Assembly: GCA_905214715.1 (NCBI GenBank)
Contig: CAJMMT010000012.1
Location: 1 to 64,000, forward strand
DNA from: an uncultured bacterium
GTDB taxonomy: Bacteria > Bacteroidota > Bacteroidia > Bacteroidales > Muribaculaceae
Reading direction: 5' to 3'
DNA length: 64,000 nt
Shown: positions 26,779 through 35,571 of the stretch, in pieces
Layout of the letters: every line of letters begins with the position of its first letter
Position numbering within the stretch: the stretch's first letter is position 1
Program-made: the position numbers and the translations under genes
The notes under the pieces: model-generated
Databases searched by the model: none
Told to the model about the DNA's origin: nothing
What the model saw: the letters and a program-made list of their open reading frames with translations, nothing else

Positions 26779-27945
26779 TCAGTTAAAGTCCGGTAAATCA
26801 ACCTCGTGGCTATCCCACGGACATACTGTGTAGTTTATTATGTATTTACTGTAAGAGAACTTGACGTTCACTATCACATGGGTGTTGCGTGGCAGGTCGG
26901 TCATTAAGGCCGTCTTGTCGGGAAATTGCGGCACCGCCCAATTAAGGTCGCACCATCCTGTATATATCCCATCGAATGTGAACGCGGTAGAATAGGGCGA
27001 TGTGCTTTCTACAACTTCGCTTTCCGGAAAATAGAATGGCCCGAGTTCAAGAGTTTCGCCGGGATTTATCGTTCTTCCGGTGTTCAGGACCACAATCTGA
27101 CGTCCGGCCCCTGCCGGAGTGCGGTATTCGCTGAAGAACATCTGCGACTCATCGGTAAAGTCAGCATTAGGAAACAGATATTGTCTGTCTGCTATGTTAT
27201 TGATGCTTATGTTGTCTACGGAATGAGATTCCTCGGTGTCCTGATTAGTGAATCTATAGGTATATTTTACTGCCGCGCGGTGTATGTTGAAAGTCGCGGA
27301 ATATTTATCGCGGTCTTTATCTACGTGATAGCTGTGTATAGCCGACATGGCAAGCGGACCGGCAAGACAGTTCGGGTTGGTTGAAGACGTGTTGTCGGCC
27401 AATGAATGGGTTATAGCTCTTATTTCCGTCATATCCGCTTTCACTCCCGCATGGGCGCTTAGTCCCGACAGATATTCCGATGCCGGTAATACGCTGCCGT
27501 CAGGTTTCCTTACCTTGGCCCATTGCTCATTGGCGAACAGCAGTATCGTCTTGTCGTCCGGGGCGGTTACCGGGAAGTCTTCTCCTGTAGCCTTTATGTC
27601 GGGAGCGGCAGTAAGATCCCATAGCGAGTTATGCTCCACGAAGCCGGCTGAATTAAGAATTATGACACGAACGGTGTGCATTTTCTCAAGATCGTTGGCC
27701 GCCCATTTGTCCGGCTCATATTCTTCCCCTGTCCGGGTCGCCATAGAGGTGCTTGAATCTGTGTTGGAAAGGTTTATCTTTATGGATAATAATACTATAT
27801 CGTCATCAGGATCTGGCTGTGGCTTGCCATTTACTATCGGTGGTTCCTCATCATGCGAAGACATGCAGCCAATGCAACCCGCCGAGAGCATTAAGGCGGT
27901 CGCTATGAGCAGCAGATGTATTCTATGCATGAATATGAACTTCAT
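26779..27945 (-). CDS. Fimbrillin-family lipoprotein (accessory or minor subunit)
   Basis: This 388-residue protein has a lipoprotein signal (MLSAGC). It shows the usual fimbrillin layout: a short acidic linker, a TRTGEEYE stretch near residue 70 where fimbrillins carry an Arg cleavage site, a first beta domain with LEKMHTVRVIILN, and a C-terminal domain with VIVNVKFSYSKYIINYTVCPW. It lies between the FimB/Mfa2-like gene and the DUF4906-like gene and is probably a minor or tip-complex subunit comparable to Mfa3/Mfa4. The exact position in the fimbria is inferred from order only. The spacer upstream (27965-28070) is a heptamer repeat region. Confidence 0.65.
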   Translation of the reverse strand: MKFIFMHRIHLLLIATALMLSAGCIGCMSSHDEEPPIVNGKPQPDPDDDIVLLSIKINLSNTDSSTSMATRTGEEYEPDKWAANDLEKMHTVRVIILNSAGFVEHNSLWDLTAAPDIKATGEDFPVTAPDDKTILLFANEQWAKVRKPDGSVLPASEYLSGLSAHAGVKADMTEIRAITHSLADNTSSTNPNCLAGPLAMSAIHSYHVDKDRDKYSATFNIHRAAVKYTYRFTNQDTEESHSVDNISINNIADRQYLFPNADFTDESQMFFSEYRTPAGAGRQIVVLNTGRTINPGETLELGPFYFPESEVVESTSPYSTAFTFDGIYTGWCDLNWAVPQFPDKTALMTDLPRNTHVIVNVKFSYSKYIINYTVCPWDSHEVDLPDFN

Positions 27946-27964
27946 AGATTCGTTGGAAGTCTTT

Positions 27965-28065
27965 AGTCGGGAGTCATTGATCGGGAGTCATTTGTCATTC
28001 GTCATTTGTCGGGAGTCTTAGGTAGGGTGTCATAAGTAGAATGGCTAACGACTAATAACTAATGA
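27965..28065. repeat. Short-period repeat spacer inside the fimbrial operon
   Basis: The spacer contains CGGGAGTCATT-type units about every 14 bases on its left and 7-base CTAACGA/CTAATAA/CTAATGA units on its right. The two parts are roughly inverted to each other, so the mRNA can fold. The same family occurs at 37700-37905. Confidence 0.7.
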
Positions 28066-29073
28066 CTATCGCATTTCTATATCTCTGATTCGTACTGTCC
28101 ACTTATTGATTATTATCTCGGTCTTTGACCATTCCAGATTTTTATCGAGAAAGAATGTCATGTTCCACAGGCTGCACCTGTCAAGGTATTCCTGATTGCC
28201 CCAATCTTTAGAAAGCGGTTTGGTCATAATCAGGTACGTGTTGAGCGGAAGGTCTATTATGGTCCTGACATCGTCAGCCGATTCACTGCGAGCTTCCGCG
28301 TCCGGCTTCCGTTTAACTATAAGGTGCGGCTCGGTAGAAAGATGAAGTCGGGATGTCGATAACTCGCCGAACCCTACGTCCTCGACCTGTCCGGTTACCC
28401 ATGATGGATAAGATATGTTTTGGCCCGAGCGAACCGGCGTGTTGGTATGGTCGAGCTCTTTGTTGTCGTCTGTAATGTAAAACTCATAATCATCGCCGTT
28501 AACCGGTAAGTCATTGAGTTGTTTCAGCAATATGCGGAAATGGTTGGTGGTCTTGGTCATGTTCATCGTGACCATTGTATAATCGGTACCGTCGCTCTCT
28601 ATGGTGAAGCGGAGCGCTCCGTGAAAATGGTCGTGAAGTAGAGTGCCGATATGCGAATCTTTCAGATTCATCGATATCTCCCGGTAGTCCGAACCCGTAG
28701 TCGGTTCGTTTTGGTGGGCGAACGATGCTTTGTCGCATGTTATTCCGCCATATGCGATCGCATGATACGTTCCCGGCTCGAGATCAAGCTGCAATCGCCA
28801 GTTCTCATCGGCCAGAGAAGATGCCGGAGGCGTTACTGTGGTCAGCAAGTGTCCGGCGGAGTCATATAAATATAGTACAAGACAATCCACCTGACTTGCG
28901 AAGGCATTCGCCTCCTCAAGATTGTAATCGTACACAAAGCGCATCGACACGCCCGTAGGACATGGTTCAAGGTCGTCAAACACGCTGCCGCATGACGACA
29001 GCGAGAGCAACGCCGCAAGCATGAGCGTTATTGACCGCAAAGTCTTTGTCGTTTTTGATTTCAGATGGTTCAT
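28066..29073 (-). CDS. FimB/Mfa2-family fimbrial anchor lipoprotein
   Basis: This 335-residue protein has a lipobox LSLSSC at residue ~28 and the classic FimB/Mfa2 start DDLEPCPTGVSMRFVYDYNLEEANAF, followed by VDCLVLYLYDSAGHLL. In Porphyromonas, Mfa2 and FimB sit in the outer membrane, anchor the fimbria and limit its length (established). Here it directly follows the major fimbrillin gene and is separated from it by a strong stem-loop (29118-29156). No motif is missing compared with the family. Confidence 0.88.
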   Translation of the reverse strand: MNHLKSKTTKTLRSITLMLAALLSLSSCGSVFDDLEPCPTGVSMRFVYDYNLEEANAFASQVDCLVLYLYDSAGHLLTTVTPPASSLADENWRLQLDLEPGTYHAIAYGGITCDKASFAHQNEPTTGSDYREISMNLKDSHIGTLLHDHFHGALRFTIESDGTDYTMVTMNMTKTTNHFRILLKQLNDLPVNGDDYEFYITDDNKELDHTNTPVRSGQNISYPSWVTGQVEDVGFGELSTSRLHLSTEPHLIVKRKPDAEARSESADDVRTIIDLPLNTYLIMTKPLSKDWGNQEYLDRCSLWNMTFFLDKNLEWSKTEIIINKWTVRIRDIEMR

Positions 29074-29117
29074 TTCAGATTGTAAAAGAAGGTCTGATTG
29101 AGAGAGTTTTTATAATC

Positions 29118-29156
29118 CGGGATACCGGCGCCCCCGACGGAGGCGCCGGTATCCCG
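29118..29156 (-). terminator. Strong stem-loop after the major fimbrillin gene
   Basis: CGGGATACCGGCGCC pairs perfectly over 15 bp with GGCGCCGGTATCCCG around a 9-base loop. On the minus strand it comes 42 bases after the fimbrillin stop codon and is followed by an A/T-rich stretch without a clean U-run. It probably acts as a partial terminator or RNase barrier so that the major subunit is made in excess over anchor and tip genes. Confidence 0.75.
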
Positions 29157-29197
29157 CGTTTCTGATGATTTGGATTCTATCAGGGTGTGATTGAATC

Positions 29198-30805
29198 TTA
29201 GAATTCGATGTTGTTGACGCGTACTACCCAGGGTTTAACCTGTACGTTGAGATCAAAGTAAACGTCCCATTCGTCGGGTTTGGGAGGAGTGAATCCGCCG
29301 AATCTCTTCACTGTGGTGATGGCGAGCTTGTAGACGTTGTTACGTACTGTAGCGAACTCCATGTCTCCTACGCTGGTGATGTCTTCGTCATCGTTATGCA
29401 CGTTGTATGCGAAGTAGTAGCAGAAGTATTTGCCATCATCGTTCGGAACATAAGTGGTGAAGCCGTGAGCCGCGAGGTCTGCATCAGTCTTCTTAGTGAT
29501 GGCTGTTACGTTGCCTGCATCGTCTTTAGTTACATTGAAGCAAGCGTTGAAAGCGGTGGCGAGAGTCGATACAGGATAATTGGCCACGTTTTCGTACAGT
29601 TTGGTGGCGTTGGCGTAGAGAACATTGCCGTAGAGATACATCTCGCCGGCTTTCCCGTCTACCACATTACCGAAATCATCGGCTACTTCGATCTCTGCTT
29701 CGAATACATATCCGGTGATTTTGTCAGCATCCACAGAAGCTCCTTGGGCGAAAGTGTTTTCGGTTGCATAACGCCAGATACGGTAGTCCTTGGGGAATTT
29801 GGCAGGATCCTCTGTATTCCAATTATTGTCATTATCTTCTGTGCCGATAAGTATGGTGGTCAGGTTATCCCATTTCAGACCTGAGGCAGCCGGGTCGAGA
29901 GGGTTGATGGTGGCCGGACGTTTGTATGTGTATTCAACATCAGAAGGTGATACAACGAAACCTGACTCCATGCCTGCGTATGTGGGGCAAAGGGTGATAT
30001 CGGTTGCGTCTTTGGCTTTGGTACGGGGAAGATAGTAGAATTTGTCAGCCAAGTTGAAGAGAGCCACACGGGTGAATTTAACCGAACCCTGCACATCGCC
30101 TGTGGCCTCGTTTTTAATCTCATAGGTCAGAGGGGCTGTGGTTTCGGGTGAGGCGTCGCGGAAATCGAAACGGCTCATGGTGCGGATTACCTCTATTGTG
30201 CCGAGATTAAAAGCATTGGTAGGGGTATTGTAGGTCTTGAGAGTCTCTTTGTTCGGGAGCTCTTTATTCTCTATCTTGACGCTGGTCATCAGGAAGCCGT
30301 TGTCAGCCCATGTCCCCTCTACGTTGGTTTTACAGATGGCATCGGTAAACGAATCACCGACATTCAAAGTTGTTATAGTGTTTCTTATTTCTTCGGTAGG
30401 ATTGCAGTAAGCGAAGATATACACCGTATTGCCGGCCTGTTCGAAGAGTTTCTCCTTGTCCTGGAAGGTAATGGTGTACTTGTTATCGGCGGAGGGAGTG
30501 TTGATCGATGCGTCGTTAAGTGCATATGAGAGGAACTTGTAGTCTCCGGATGTTTCATCTTTAGTGGACATGACTACAAGGATTGAGCCGACCATGTTTT
30601 CATAGTCCTTTCCGATTTCCTCTCCCTCGCTCTGCGTCGAGCGTGTCTTCGGGAAAGAGAAGCGCACAAGTGAATAGAAACCGTCTTGTGTGGTTTCGGT
30701 TCCGGGCTTGTTCTGTGGCCCGTTGTCGATTACAGGCTCGTCGGATGCGCATGAGAATAGACTCAATGCCAGTCCTAACGCCAGTACTTTACTTAGAATT
30801 TTCAT
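29198..30805 (-). CDS. Mfa1-family major fimbrillin
   Basis: This 535-residue lipoprotein precursor has the lipobox LFSC at residue ~19. After a short linker comes SLVRFSFPKTRSTQ, where an Arg-specific protease is expected to mature fimbrillins. The body carries VGSILVVMSTKD and the conserved C-terminal region FCYYFAYNVHNDD...VRNNVYKLAITTVKRFG, ending in a donor-strand-like tail DLNVQVKPWVVRVNNIEF. It is probably the polymerised shaft subunit of a type V fimbria at the cell surface. It is third in a six-gene operon and followed by a strong stem-loop. Confidence 0.85.
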   Translation of the reverse strand: MKILSKVLALGLALSLFSCASDEPVIDNGPQNKPGTETTQDGFYSLVRFSFPKTRSTQSEGEEIGKDYENMVGSILVVMSTKDETSGDYKFLSYALNDASINTPSADNKYTITFQDKEKLFEQAGNTVYIFAYCNPTEEIRNTITTLNVGDSFTDAICKTNVEGTWADNGFLMTSVKIENKELPNKETLKTYNTPTNAFNLGTIEVIRTMSRFDFRDASPETTAPLTYEIKNEATGDVQGSVKFTRVALFNLADKFYYLPRTKAKDATDITLCPTYAGMESGFVVSPSDVEYTYKRPATINPLDPAASGLKWDNLTTILIGTEDNDNNWNTEDPAKFPKDYRIWRYATENTFAQGASVDADKITGYVFEAEIEVADDFGNVVDGKAGEMYLYGNVLYANATKLYENVANYPVSTLATAFNACFNVTKDDAGNVTAITKKTDADLAAHGFTTYVPNDDGKYFCYYFAYNVHNDDEDITSVGDMEFATVRNNVYKLAITTVKRFGGFTPPKPDEWDVYFDLNVQVKPWVVRVNNIEF

Positions 30806-30856
30806 TTTGAAAGGTGTTAATTGTTAATATATTATGTTTCTTTTCTTTATCCTGTC

Positions 30857-32242
30857 TCAGTTCGCTTCCGGTATTATGTATGTCACCTTCGGCTTGGGAT
30901 TCATTATTGATTCGAGGTTGCCAAGCACTTCCGCCGCCTCCGGTACTCCGGCTGCCGATGCCTTCCCGAGCCATTCGGTCGCCTCGTCGTATTCTCCACG
31001 CTTTGCTAACATCACACCGTATAGATATTGCAACTGTCTGTTGTCCGGGAACAATCTGACTCCGGTTTCGACGGTTTCGTCGAAATCATGGCTGCCGGAC
31101 GCGCATGAGCTCAGCAAGGTCAGCAACTCATGTTCATTAAGGTTCGTCGGCCGTTCGCGCATCACCCTCCGGATATCTTCTACCGTGGTGTATTGTTTTA
31201 TTTCGTACTGCACCACATAGTCCGAATGTCTCAGTGCCGGGTAGATGTTGGCAAGCAGATATGAATAGTCCGACGGGTATCTTTTTTTGAGTTCGGCATC
31301 CTTTGCGTCGGGAGAGAGTTCCGAGTCTATTATCGTCAGCAGCCCCTCTCTTCCCGCCAATGTCGATGATACGACCGAATCGCGTAGCCCGGCCCAGTCT
31401 TCCGGCTCGAAATCGGTGTGGAAGATTCTCTCTTCGAATCCGTATTGACTCTTTACGTAATCTTTTAGCGCCTGTGTACGTCCTTTCGCCAAACGTATGT
31501 TGTTCTGATATGATCCCTCGGGCGAGGCGAATCCTTTTATGTATATATCTGTGATGGTCGCGTCCGGATTTTCGCGTGCTACGTCTATGGTCCTGATTAT
31601 CTTTGTTAGCTCACTGAGATTGCCGCGATAAGCGGGGTCTATCTCCGTTCGGTTTACCCGGAAATCTATAAATGCCGATCCTTTCAGCTCTATGATTTTG
31701 GGTTTTGCCTCTGCCACAGATTCGAGTTGGAAATCTCGTGGCGGTTCAAGCATAGCCATAGAGGATAGATCGATATCCGCAACCGGAATTATATAATGTT
31801 TCGATACGTTGCCGCAGCAACCCTTTACGTTCACATCAACCGATAGTCTGGAATTCTGCATCCAATCCTGATAAGGACTTTGGCCGCTGTAATTTACGGT
31901 ATTATGGCTTCTTGAGGAATAGAGCATTCCCCCTTCCGGCTTTTTCCGCTGTCCGCGCTCGTAGCGCAGCATCCTGTTACGGCCGGCTACTATGACTGTA
32001 GGATAACTGTATCGCGAAGCTGAGTCTGTCGATACGAGTACCGGAGTCAGAATCATTTCTGCTTCGGATGATACACCGAGTTCCGATGGGTCTATCACCA
32101 TGCTGAGTCGTGTGTCCTCTCCTTTGTCAATCGAGAAGTTGACATCCTTTATCGACAGCGATTCTATATCGTGCCCTTCGGCTGCCATTGTCGCGATCGA
32201 CACTACAGCCAACATTAAAGCCAATATGTTGTTTCTTTTCAT
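30857..32242 (-). CDS. DUF3868/OmpA-domain protein of the fimbrial operon
   Basis: This protein has 461 residues from ATG 32242, chosen because a clean signal peptide (MKRNNILALMLAVV) starts there; ATG 32251 adds three residues. The N-terminal half is DUF3868-like. An OmpA-like peptidoglycan-binding domain follows (FIDFRVNRTEIDPAYRGN, IKGFASPEGSYQNNIRLAKGR), and the end holds a TPR-like pair (QYLYGVMLAKRGEYDEATEWLGKAS). It is expected in the periplasm or outer membrane. DUF3575-DUF3868 pairs regularly precede fimbrillin genes in Bacteroidales, so a role in assembly or anchoring is inferred. The gap to the upstream DUF3575 gene is 13 bp. Confidence 0.78.
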   Translation of the reverse strand: MKRNNILALMLAVVSIATMAAEGHDIESLSIKDVNFSIDKGEDTRLSMVIDPSELGVSSEAEMILTPVLVSTDSASRYSYPTVIVAGRNRMLRYERGQRKKPEGGMLYSSRSHNTVNYSGQSPYQDWMQNSRLSVDVNVKGCCGNVSKHYIIPVADIDLSSMAMLEPPRDFQLESVAEAKPKIIELKGSAFIDFRVNRTEIDPAYRGNLSELTKIIRTIDVARENPDATITDIYIKGFASPEGSYQNNIRLAKGRTQALKDYVKSQYGFEERIFHTDFEPEDWAGLRDSVVSSTLAGREGLLTIIDSELSPDAKDAELKKRYPSDYSYLLANIYPALRHSDYVVQYEIKQYTTVEDIRRVMRERPTNLNEHELLTLLSSCASGSHDFDETVETGVRLFPDNRQLQYLYGVMLAKRGEYDEATEWLGKASAAGVPEAAEVLGNLESIMNPKPKVTYIIPEAN

Positions 32243-32255
32243 AACTGCCATTAGG

Positions 32256-32843
32256 TTAGAAGACGTAAATCAGATTCAGGGCTGCCTTGGTAGGACCTAC
32301 ATAATTGTGTGTTTTGCCCTCTTCAAGACGGGTGCCGCATTTGGCGCAAGGGTAAACGTCATATTTGCTGTAAATCCATCCGAGTCCTATCTCGGCCTCG
32401 AAACTCCAATGTTTCGACAGCATCCAGGTGTAACCGTATCCCAGTCCGAGTCCGGCTCCCCACCCTTGATAACGTTTGTCGCTCAACCCGGAGAAGTCAC
32501 TGCCGAGAATTTTGAAGGAATTCTTCATGTTCCCGAAATTGAACTCTCCGGCTATCGCGTGCAGCGCGAAGAAATGACCGCCGAAACGCTCACATAGCCA
32601 ATAACGCGCCTCGGGTTGCACGAACCAATGTTTCCATAGATGGTTGTTGACGCTCCAGTTGTTGTAGTTACCCGAAACATCGAGCGACCACTTCGGCGCG
32701 ATTCCGATCTCGGCCCCGAGGTTGGGGCTGAGCAATGCATCGTAAAGCAGATTGCTCTTTATGGCTATCCTGCCCTGCGCGTTGCAGTTTATATTGACCA
32801 GCGTCAGCATTGCAATTGCTGCTATTTTGAGAATCCGTTTCAT
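32256..32843 (-). CDS. DUF3575 outer membrane beta-barrel protein, first gene of the fimbrial operon
   Basis: This 195-residue protein has a signal peptide (MKRILKIAAIAMLTLVNINCNA) and the DUF3575 signature NLLYDALLSPNLGAEIGIAPKWSLDVSGNYNNW. Later come GHFFALHAIAGEFNFG and GLGYGYTWMLSKHWSFEAEIGLGW, and the chain ends in VYVF, a usual outer membrane beta-barrel terminus. It probably forms a small barrel that assists fimbria assembly. It is the promoter-proximal gene, and its start lies 23 bp from the left inverted repeat of the proposed invertible segment. Confidence 0.8.
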   Translation of the reverse strand: MKRILKIAAIAMLTLVNINCNAQGRIAIKSNLLYDALLSPNLGAEIGIAPKWSLDVSGNYNNWSVNNHLWKHWFVQPEARYWLCERFGGHFFALHAIAGEFNFGNMKNSFKILGSDFSGLSDKRYQGWGAGLGLGYGYTWMLSKHWSFEAEIGLGWIYSKYDVYPCAKCGTRLEEGKTHNYVGPTKAALNLIYVF

Positions 32844-32865
32844 CTGGTTTCTATTTAATCACACT

Positions 32866-33063
32866 CTCTTGGTAAGAGATTGTGATGAAAGATAACGTCT
32901 TGATCTGTAGTACTTATGTTAGGTCTGAATAATGAATTGGCCAAACAAATGGAGTTCTTGCCAAAATTTGTATGAATTTTCAGATGGGTGAAAGTTCAGG
33001 AAATTTGCAGGACAAATACTTATTTCAAGATGTAGTCGTTATACTATTATCTCTTACCAAGAG
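32866..33063. promoter_or_regulatory. Probable invertible promoter segment of the fimbrial operon
   Basis: CTCTTGGTAAGAGAT (32866-32880) and its exact reverse complement ATCTCTTACCAAGAG (33049-33063) bound 168 bp placed just upstream of the first fimbrial gene. Each repeat is itself a small palindrome (CTCTT-GGT-AAGAG), as expected for a recombinase crossover site. Invertible promoters upstream of Bacteroides fimbrial and capsule loci are established. I could not find a perfect TTTG/TAnnTTTG pair inside in either orientation, so ON and OFF cannot be assigned. No recombinase gene is in the window. Confidence 0.6.
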
Positions 33064-33366
33064 CGTATTTGCCTGTAACCCACATTAAAACCACGACTAA
33101 AGCATTAATACTTGTTGCAGACATCTTTATCTTGGAGAGACACTCATCGATCAAACTGGGCTATCCTCTTGACAGTATTCATCTCTCCTGATTTGTTCGG
33201 TCGTCATGTCAGATTTATGAAGCGAGTATGGTTTACCCGCCTCTAATCGCAAATTTAATGCCCTCAAATCCTCAATCCTTTACACTGCTGTAAAAATCGG
33301 CTTATCATGGTATAAAATTGATGCACAACTTCTTTGACATCAATTTGTCAAAGGGTATATTTTATT

Positions 33367-33692
33367 TTATCAAAACGTAAAATCAATAGTGTATCAGTTT
33401 GTTATGATTCTTGTTTAAGATTGGCGAGGTCCCTTTTATGCATCTTGGCGTACCCGCTATGTACCTCAGCATGGTATCTGCGATATGTATGCTCATGTAT
33501 ATGGATATTAAGATGAGTTATCTATTATTGCCATTCCCTCAGGTGGAGTTAATTCATGTGAAATCAACATTGTCGCGTCCCTTTATGTGTCTTTTTATGC
33601 CGTTGCTGCTATGATTGGCGAGCCACATCGGTGTACAGCAGAGTAAACAAATATTTATCAAAAGGTAAAAATTAAATTATCAATACGTAAAA
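33367..33692 (+). promoter_or_regulatory. Three copies of a 16-bp operator-like motif upstream of the AraC gene
   Basis: TTATCAAAACGTAAAA (33367-33382), TTATCAAAAGGTAAAA (33655-33670) and TTATCAATACGTAAAA (33677-33692) are direct repeats with at most two differences between any pair. The last two start exactly 22 bp apart, two helical turns, as is typical for AraC-family half-sites. The intervening 33383-33654 holds no convincing gene; it contains a repeated GATTGGCGAG (33421 and 33614 regions). A CTTTGACA/TGTCAAAG hairpin lies just upstream, at about 33332-33353. Confidence 0.6.
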
Positions 33693-33836
33693 GCTTTGTA
33701 TATCAATATATTATAAATAGCAGGAAGACTCTCCGTTATCAATGACTGTATCATGGATTTTTTGTACCTTAGTGCTGCGAATTTTTAAAGAGAGTTTGTA
33801 CAGACTCTGATACTTACCAACATATTGTTTGAAGCT

Positions 33837-34976
33837 ATGGACGAGACCATTCTCAGGATATCACTTTGCTTTTCTTCCGCGATTGCTTTGTGGAGCGCCT
33901 TTATATTGGCTTATAACTGGCAGGAAGTCAAACAGCGCAGATGGCTGTCGATAGTCGTTGCAATCTGGGGTGTCGCCTGGGCAGCTCGTGCCTACGGCCT
34001 TTTCTTCGGCAACTCCTTGTCTATATATAGCGAAGTGCTTTCACCTACGTTGATATCGATAGGGATTATCGCAGGGTTCGCTTTCCTGTTGTGGCCTCTT
34101 TCGGTTGTCAGTAAAAACGGCTTTGGTTTTTCCTCCTCATTGAAATTGGGAATCCCTTTTCTTATCACTATATCTGTTTATGTATTGGTAATATGGATGT
34201 TTGATTTGAAACGGTTCTCATTCAGCTCCCTTGATGATTTCTGGAATCATATATCATATTTTTCCGTATGGTACAGGCTTGTATTGTGTGCCTGTCTGCT
34301 TGGGTATCTCTTCTATACAATGAAAAAGATAAAGTATTGTATCAGGGAATACAATAGTTTCGTAGAAGAGAATTATGCTGAATATGAGAAATACACCATA
34401 CGTTGGATTCCGGTATATCTTGACGGACTGGTGGCTGTAACCCTATTTTTCTTCATCAATCTCTGTTTCGCATCTTATCTCACTTTCTTATGTCATAACA
34501 TAGTCTCATGTCTATTCATAGGCTGGCTATCGGCTAAAGTGATGGTTTACAATTCCCCGTTTCAGTATGAACCCGACGATTCTCTCGTTGCCGGGATGGC
34601 GTTGTCAAAGGGAGACGATTTCAACAGTCGCTTCGACACGTATAAAATGCAGATTGAATCGTGGCTTGAATCAGAGCGTCCCTATCTCAATGTGGATTTC
34701 AGTCTTCAGGAGATTATGACTCGTTTCAGTCTCAACCGAACCTATGCCTCACGTATATTTAATGAAGGAGTTGGAAAGAGTTTCATCCATGTGGTAAGAA
34801 ATTACAGGATTGAATATGCCAAAGAACTGATAAAAGCAAATCCTGCCATAAATATGGCTGAAGTCGCTCATCTGTGTGGCTATTCTACCGTCCAGGCATT
34901 TCACAAGGCGTTCGTATATTGCAATGACGGTCTCACTCCCGGTAAGTTCGCTCAGTCGTGTATAAATAGAGACTGA
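33837..34976 (+). CDS. Membrane-anchored AraC-family transcription regulator
   Basis: This 379-residue protein starts at ATG 33837; a TTG at 33825 is also in frame. The first ~250 residues contain about six or seven hydrophobic helices (for example ISLCFSSAIALWSAFILAY, FLITISVYVLVIWMF). A C-terminal two-helix-turn-helix AraC domain follows (about 280-379; FSLQEIMTRFSLNRTYASRIFN, then NMAEVAHLCGYSTVQAFHKAF). This layout is common in Bacteroidales and suggests a regulator tethered to the inner membrane that senses an envelope or lipid signal. It is divergent from the fimbrial operon across a ~1-kb control region holding the proposed switch and three operator-like repeats, so it may control fimbriae and itself (inference). 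Confidence 0.8.
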   Translation: MDETILRISLCFSSAIALWSAFILAYNWQEVKQRRWLSIVVAIWGVAWAARAYGLFFGNSLSIYSEVLSPTLISIGIIAGFAFLLWPLSVVSKNGFGFSSSLKLGIPFLITISVYVLVIWMFDLKRFSFSSLDDFWNHISYFSVWYRLVLCACLLGYLFYTMKKIKYCIREYNSFVEENYAEYEKYTIRWIPVYLDGLVAVTLFFFINLCFASYLTFLCHNIVSCLFIGWLSAKVMVYNSPFQYEPDDSLVAGMALSKGDDFNSRFDTYKMQIESWLESERPYLNVDFSLQEIMTRFSLNRTYASRIFNEGVGKSFIHVVRNYRIEYAKELIKANPAINMAEVAHLCGYSTVQAFHKAFVYCNDGLTPGKFAQSCINRD

Positions 34977-35009
34977 GATATTGGCTGTGGAACTTGCATC
35001 GGTCTATTG

Positions 35010-35071
35010 TTAGAGAATGTCTGGATTTAACTTCCATTCATCCCTCAATTATAAATTCAAACATTCTCTAA
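35010..35071. repeat. Short palindromic repeat element (62 bp), copy A
   Basis: The ends TTAGAGAATG and CATTCTCTAA are exact inverted repeats, and the pairing continues with TCTGGATTTA against AAATTCAAA. A longer relative with the same ends and flanking words lies at 52495-52691. The stop codon of the gene at 35068 lies inside the right end, and the element can serve as the terminator between two convergent genes. Confidence 0.7.
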
Positions 35072-35571
35072 TTCGGGATGATTACCTCTTCCAACCGGAA
35101 CTTTATTTTATATGGGGTCGCGGATGAGCGTGGTTTCTGACTTCGGTAATAGTAGAAAGTCTTCTGGATATCCCAGCTTTTTATATCTGCCTTTCGGGTT
35201 TCTCCGGGAGGTAGTTCTGTTTCTACCTTCACCTTACGGCTGTGTAGCTGGTGCCCGTCGAGGCTCAGGTAATCTATGTTTAAAGTTATCGAGTTTATCG
35301 TATCCTTTGTACCGTTGCTGATATGGAAGCTTTCACGTGAGGCCGATACTTTTTTATCATAGCCGCTGAATCTTATTGAGTCAAGATAGGGAGCGAATGT
35401 GATGGTATCGGTTCGCGAGATAGCTTTTATAGCTTTCATGTCTGCGGAAACATTGCCGTATTCCCCTTTTTTCAGTGTGGCGTCGGGCAGCGACAGCCGT
35501 TGTTTTTTACCATAGCCTGTAAGCGAAGAGACCGCTGCTATCAGTATTATAAGAAAATGCCGTTTTATCAT
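35068..35571 (-). CDS. Secreted protein of unknown function
   Basis: This 167-residue protein has a signal peptide (MIKRHFLIILIAAVSSLTGYG). The rest is beta-rich, with ESFHISNGTKDTINSITLNIDYLSLDGHQLHSRKVKVETELPPGETRK resembling a small Ig-like domain in which polar and hydrophobic residues alternate. No family was recognised with confidence. Its ATG overlaps the stop of the upstream gene by 4 bp, so the pair is translationally coupled. It is last of a three-gene envelope operon with a DUF3078-like outer membrane protein. Its C terminus is read through part of a repeat element. Confidence 0.55.
   Translation of the reverse strand: MIKRHFLIILIAAVSSLTGYGKKQRLSLPDATLKKGEYGNVSADMKAIKAISRTDTITFAPYLDSIRFSGYDKKVSASRESFHISNGTKDTINSITLNIDYLSLDGHQLHSRKVKVETELPPGETRKADIKSWDIQKTFYYYRSQKPRSSATPYKIKFRLEEVIIPN

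Noticed and set aside
33411..33614. 67-residue hydrophobic plus-strand frame upstream of the AraC gene
   Set aside because: There is no ribosome binding site, methionine content is unusually high, and it overlaps short imperfect repeats. Probably a chance frame in the control region.
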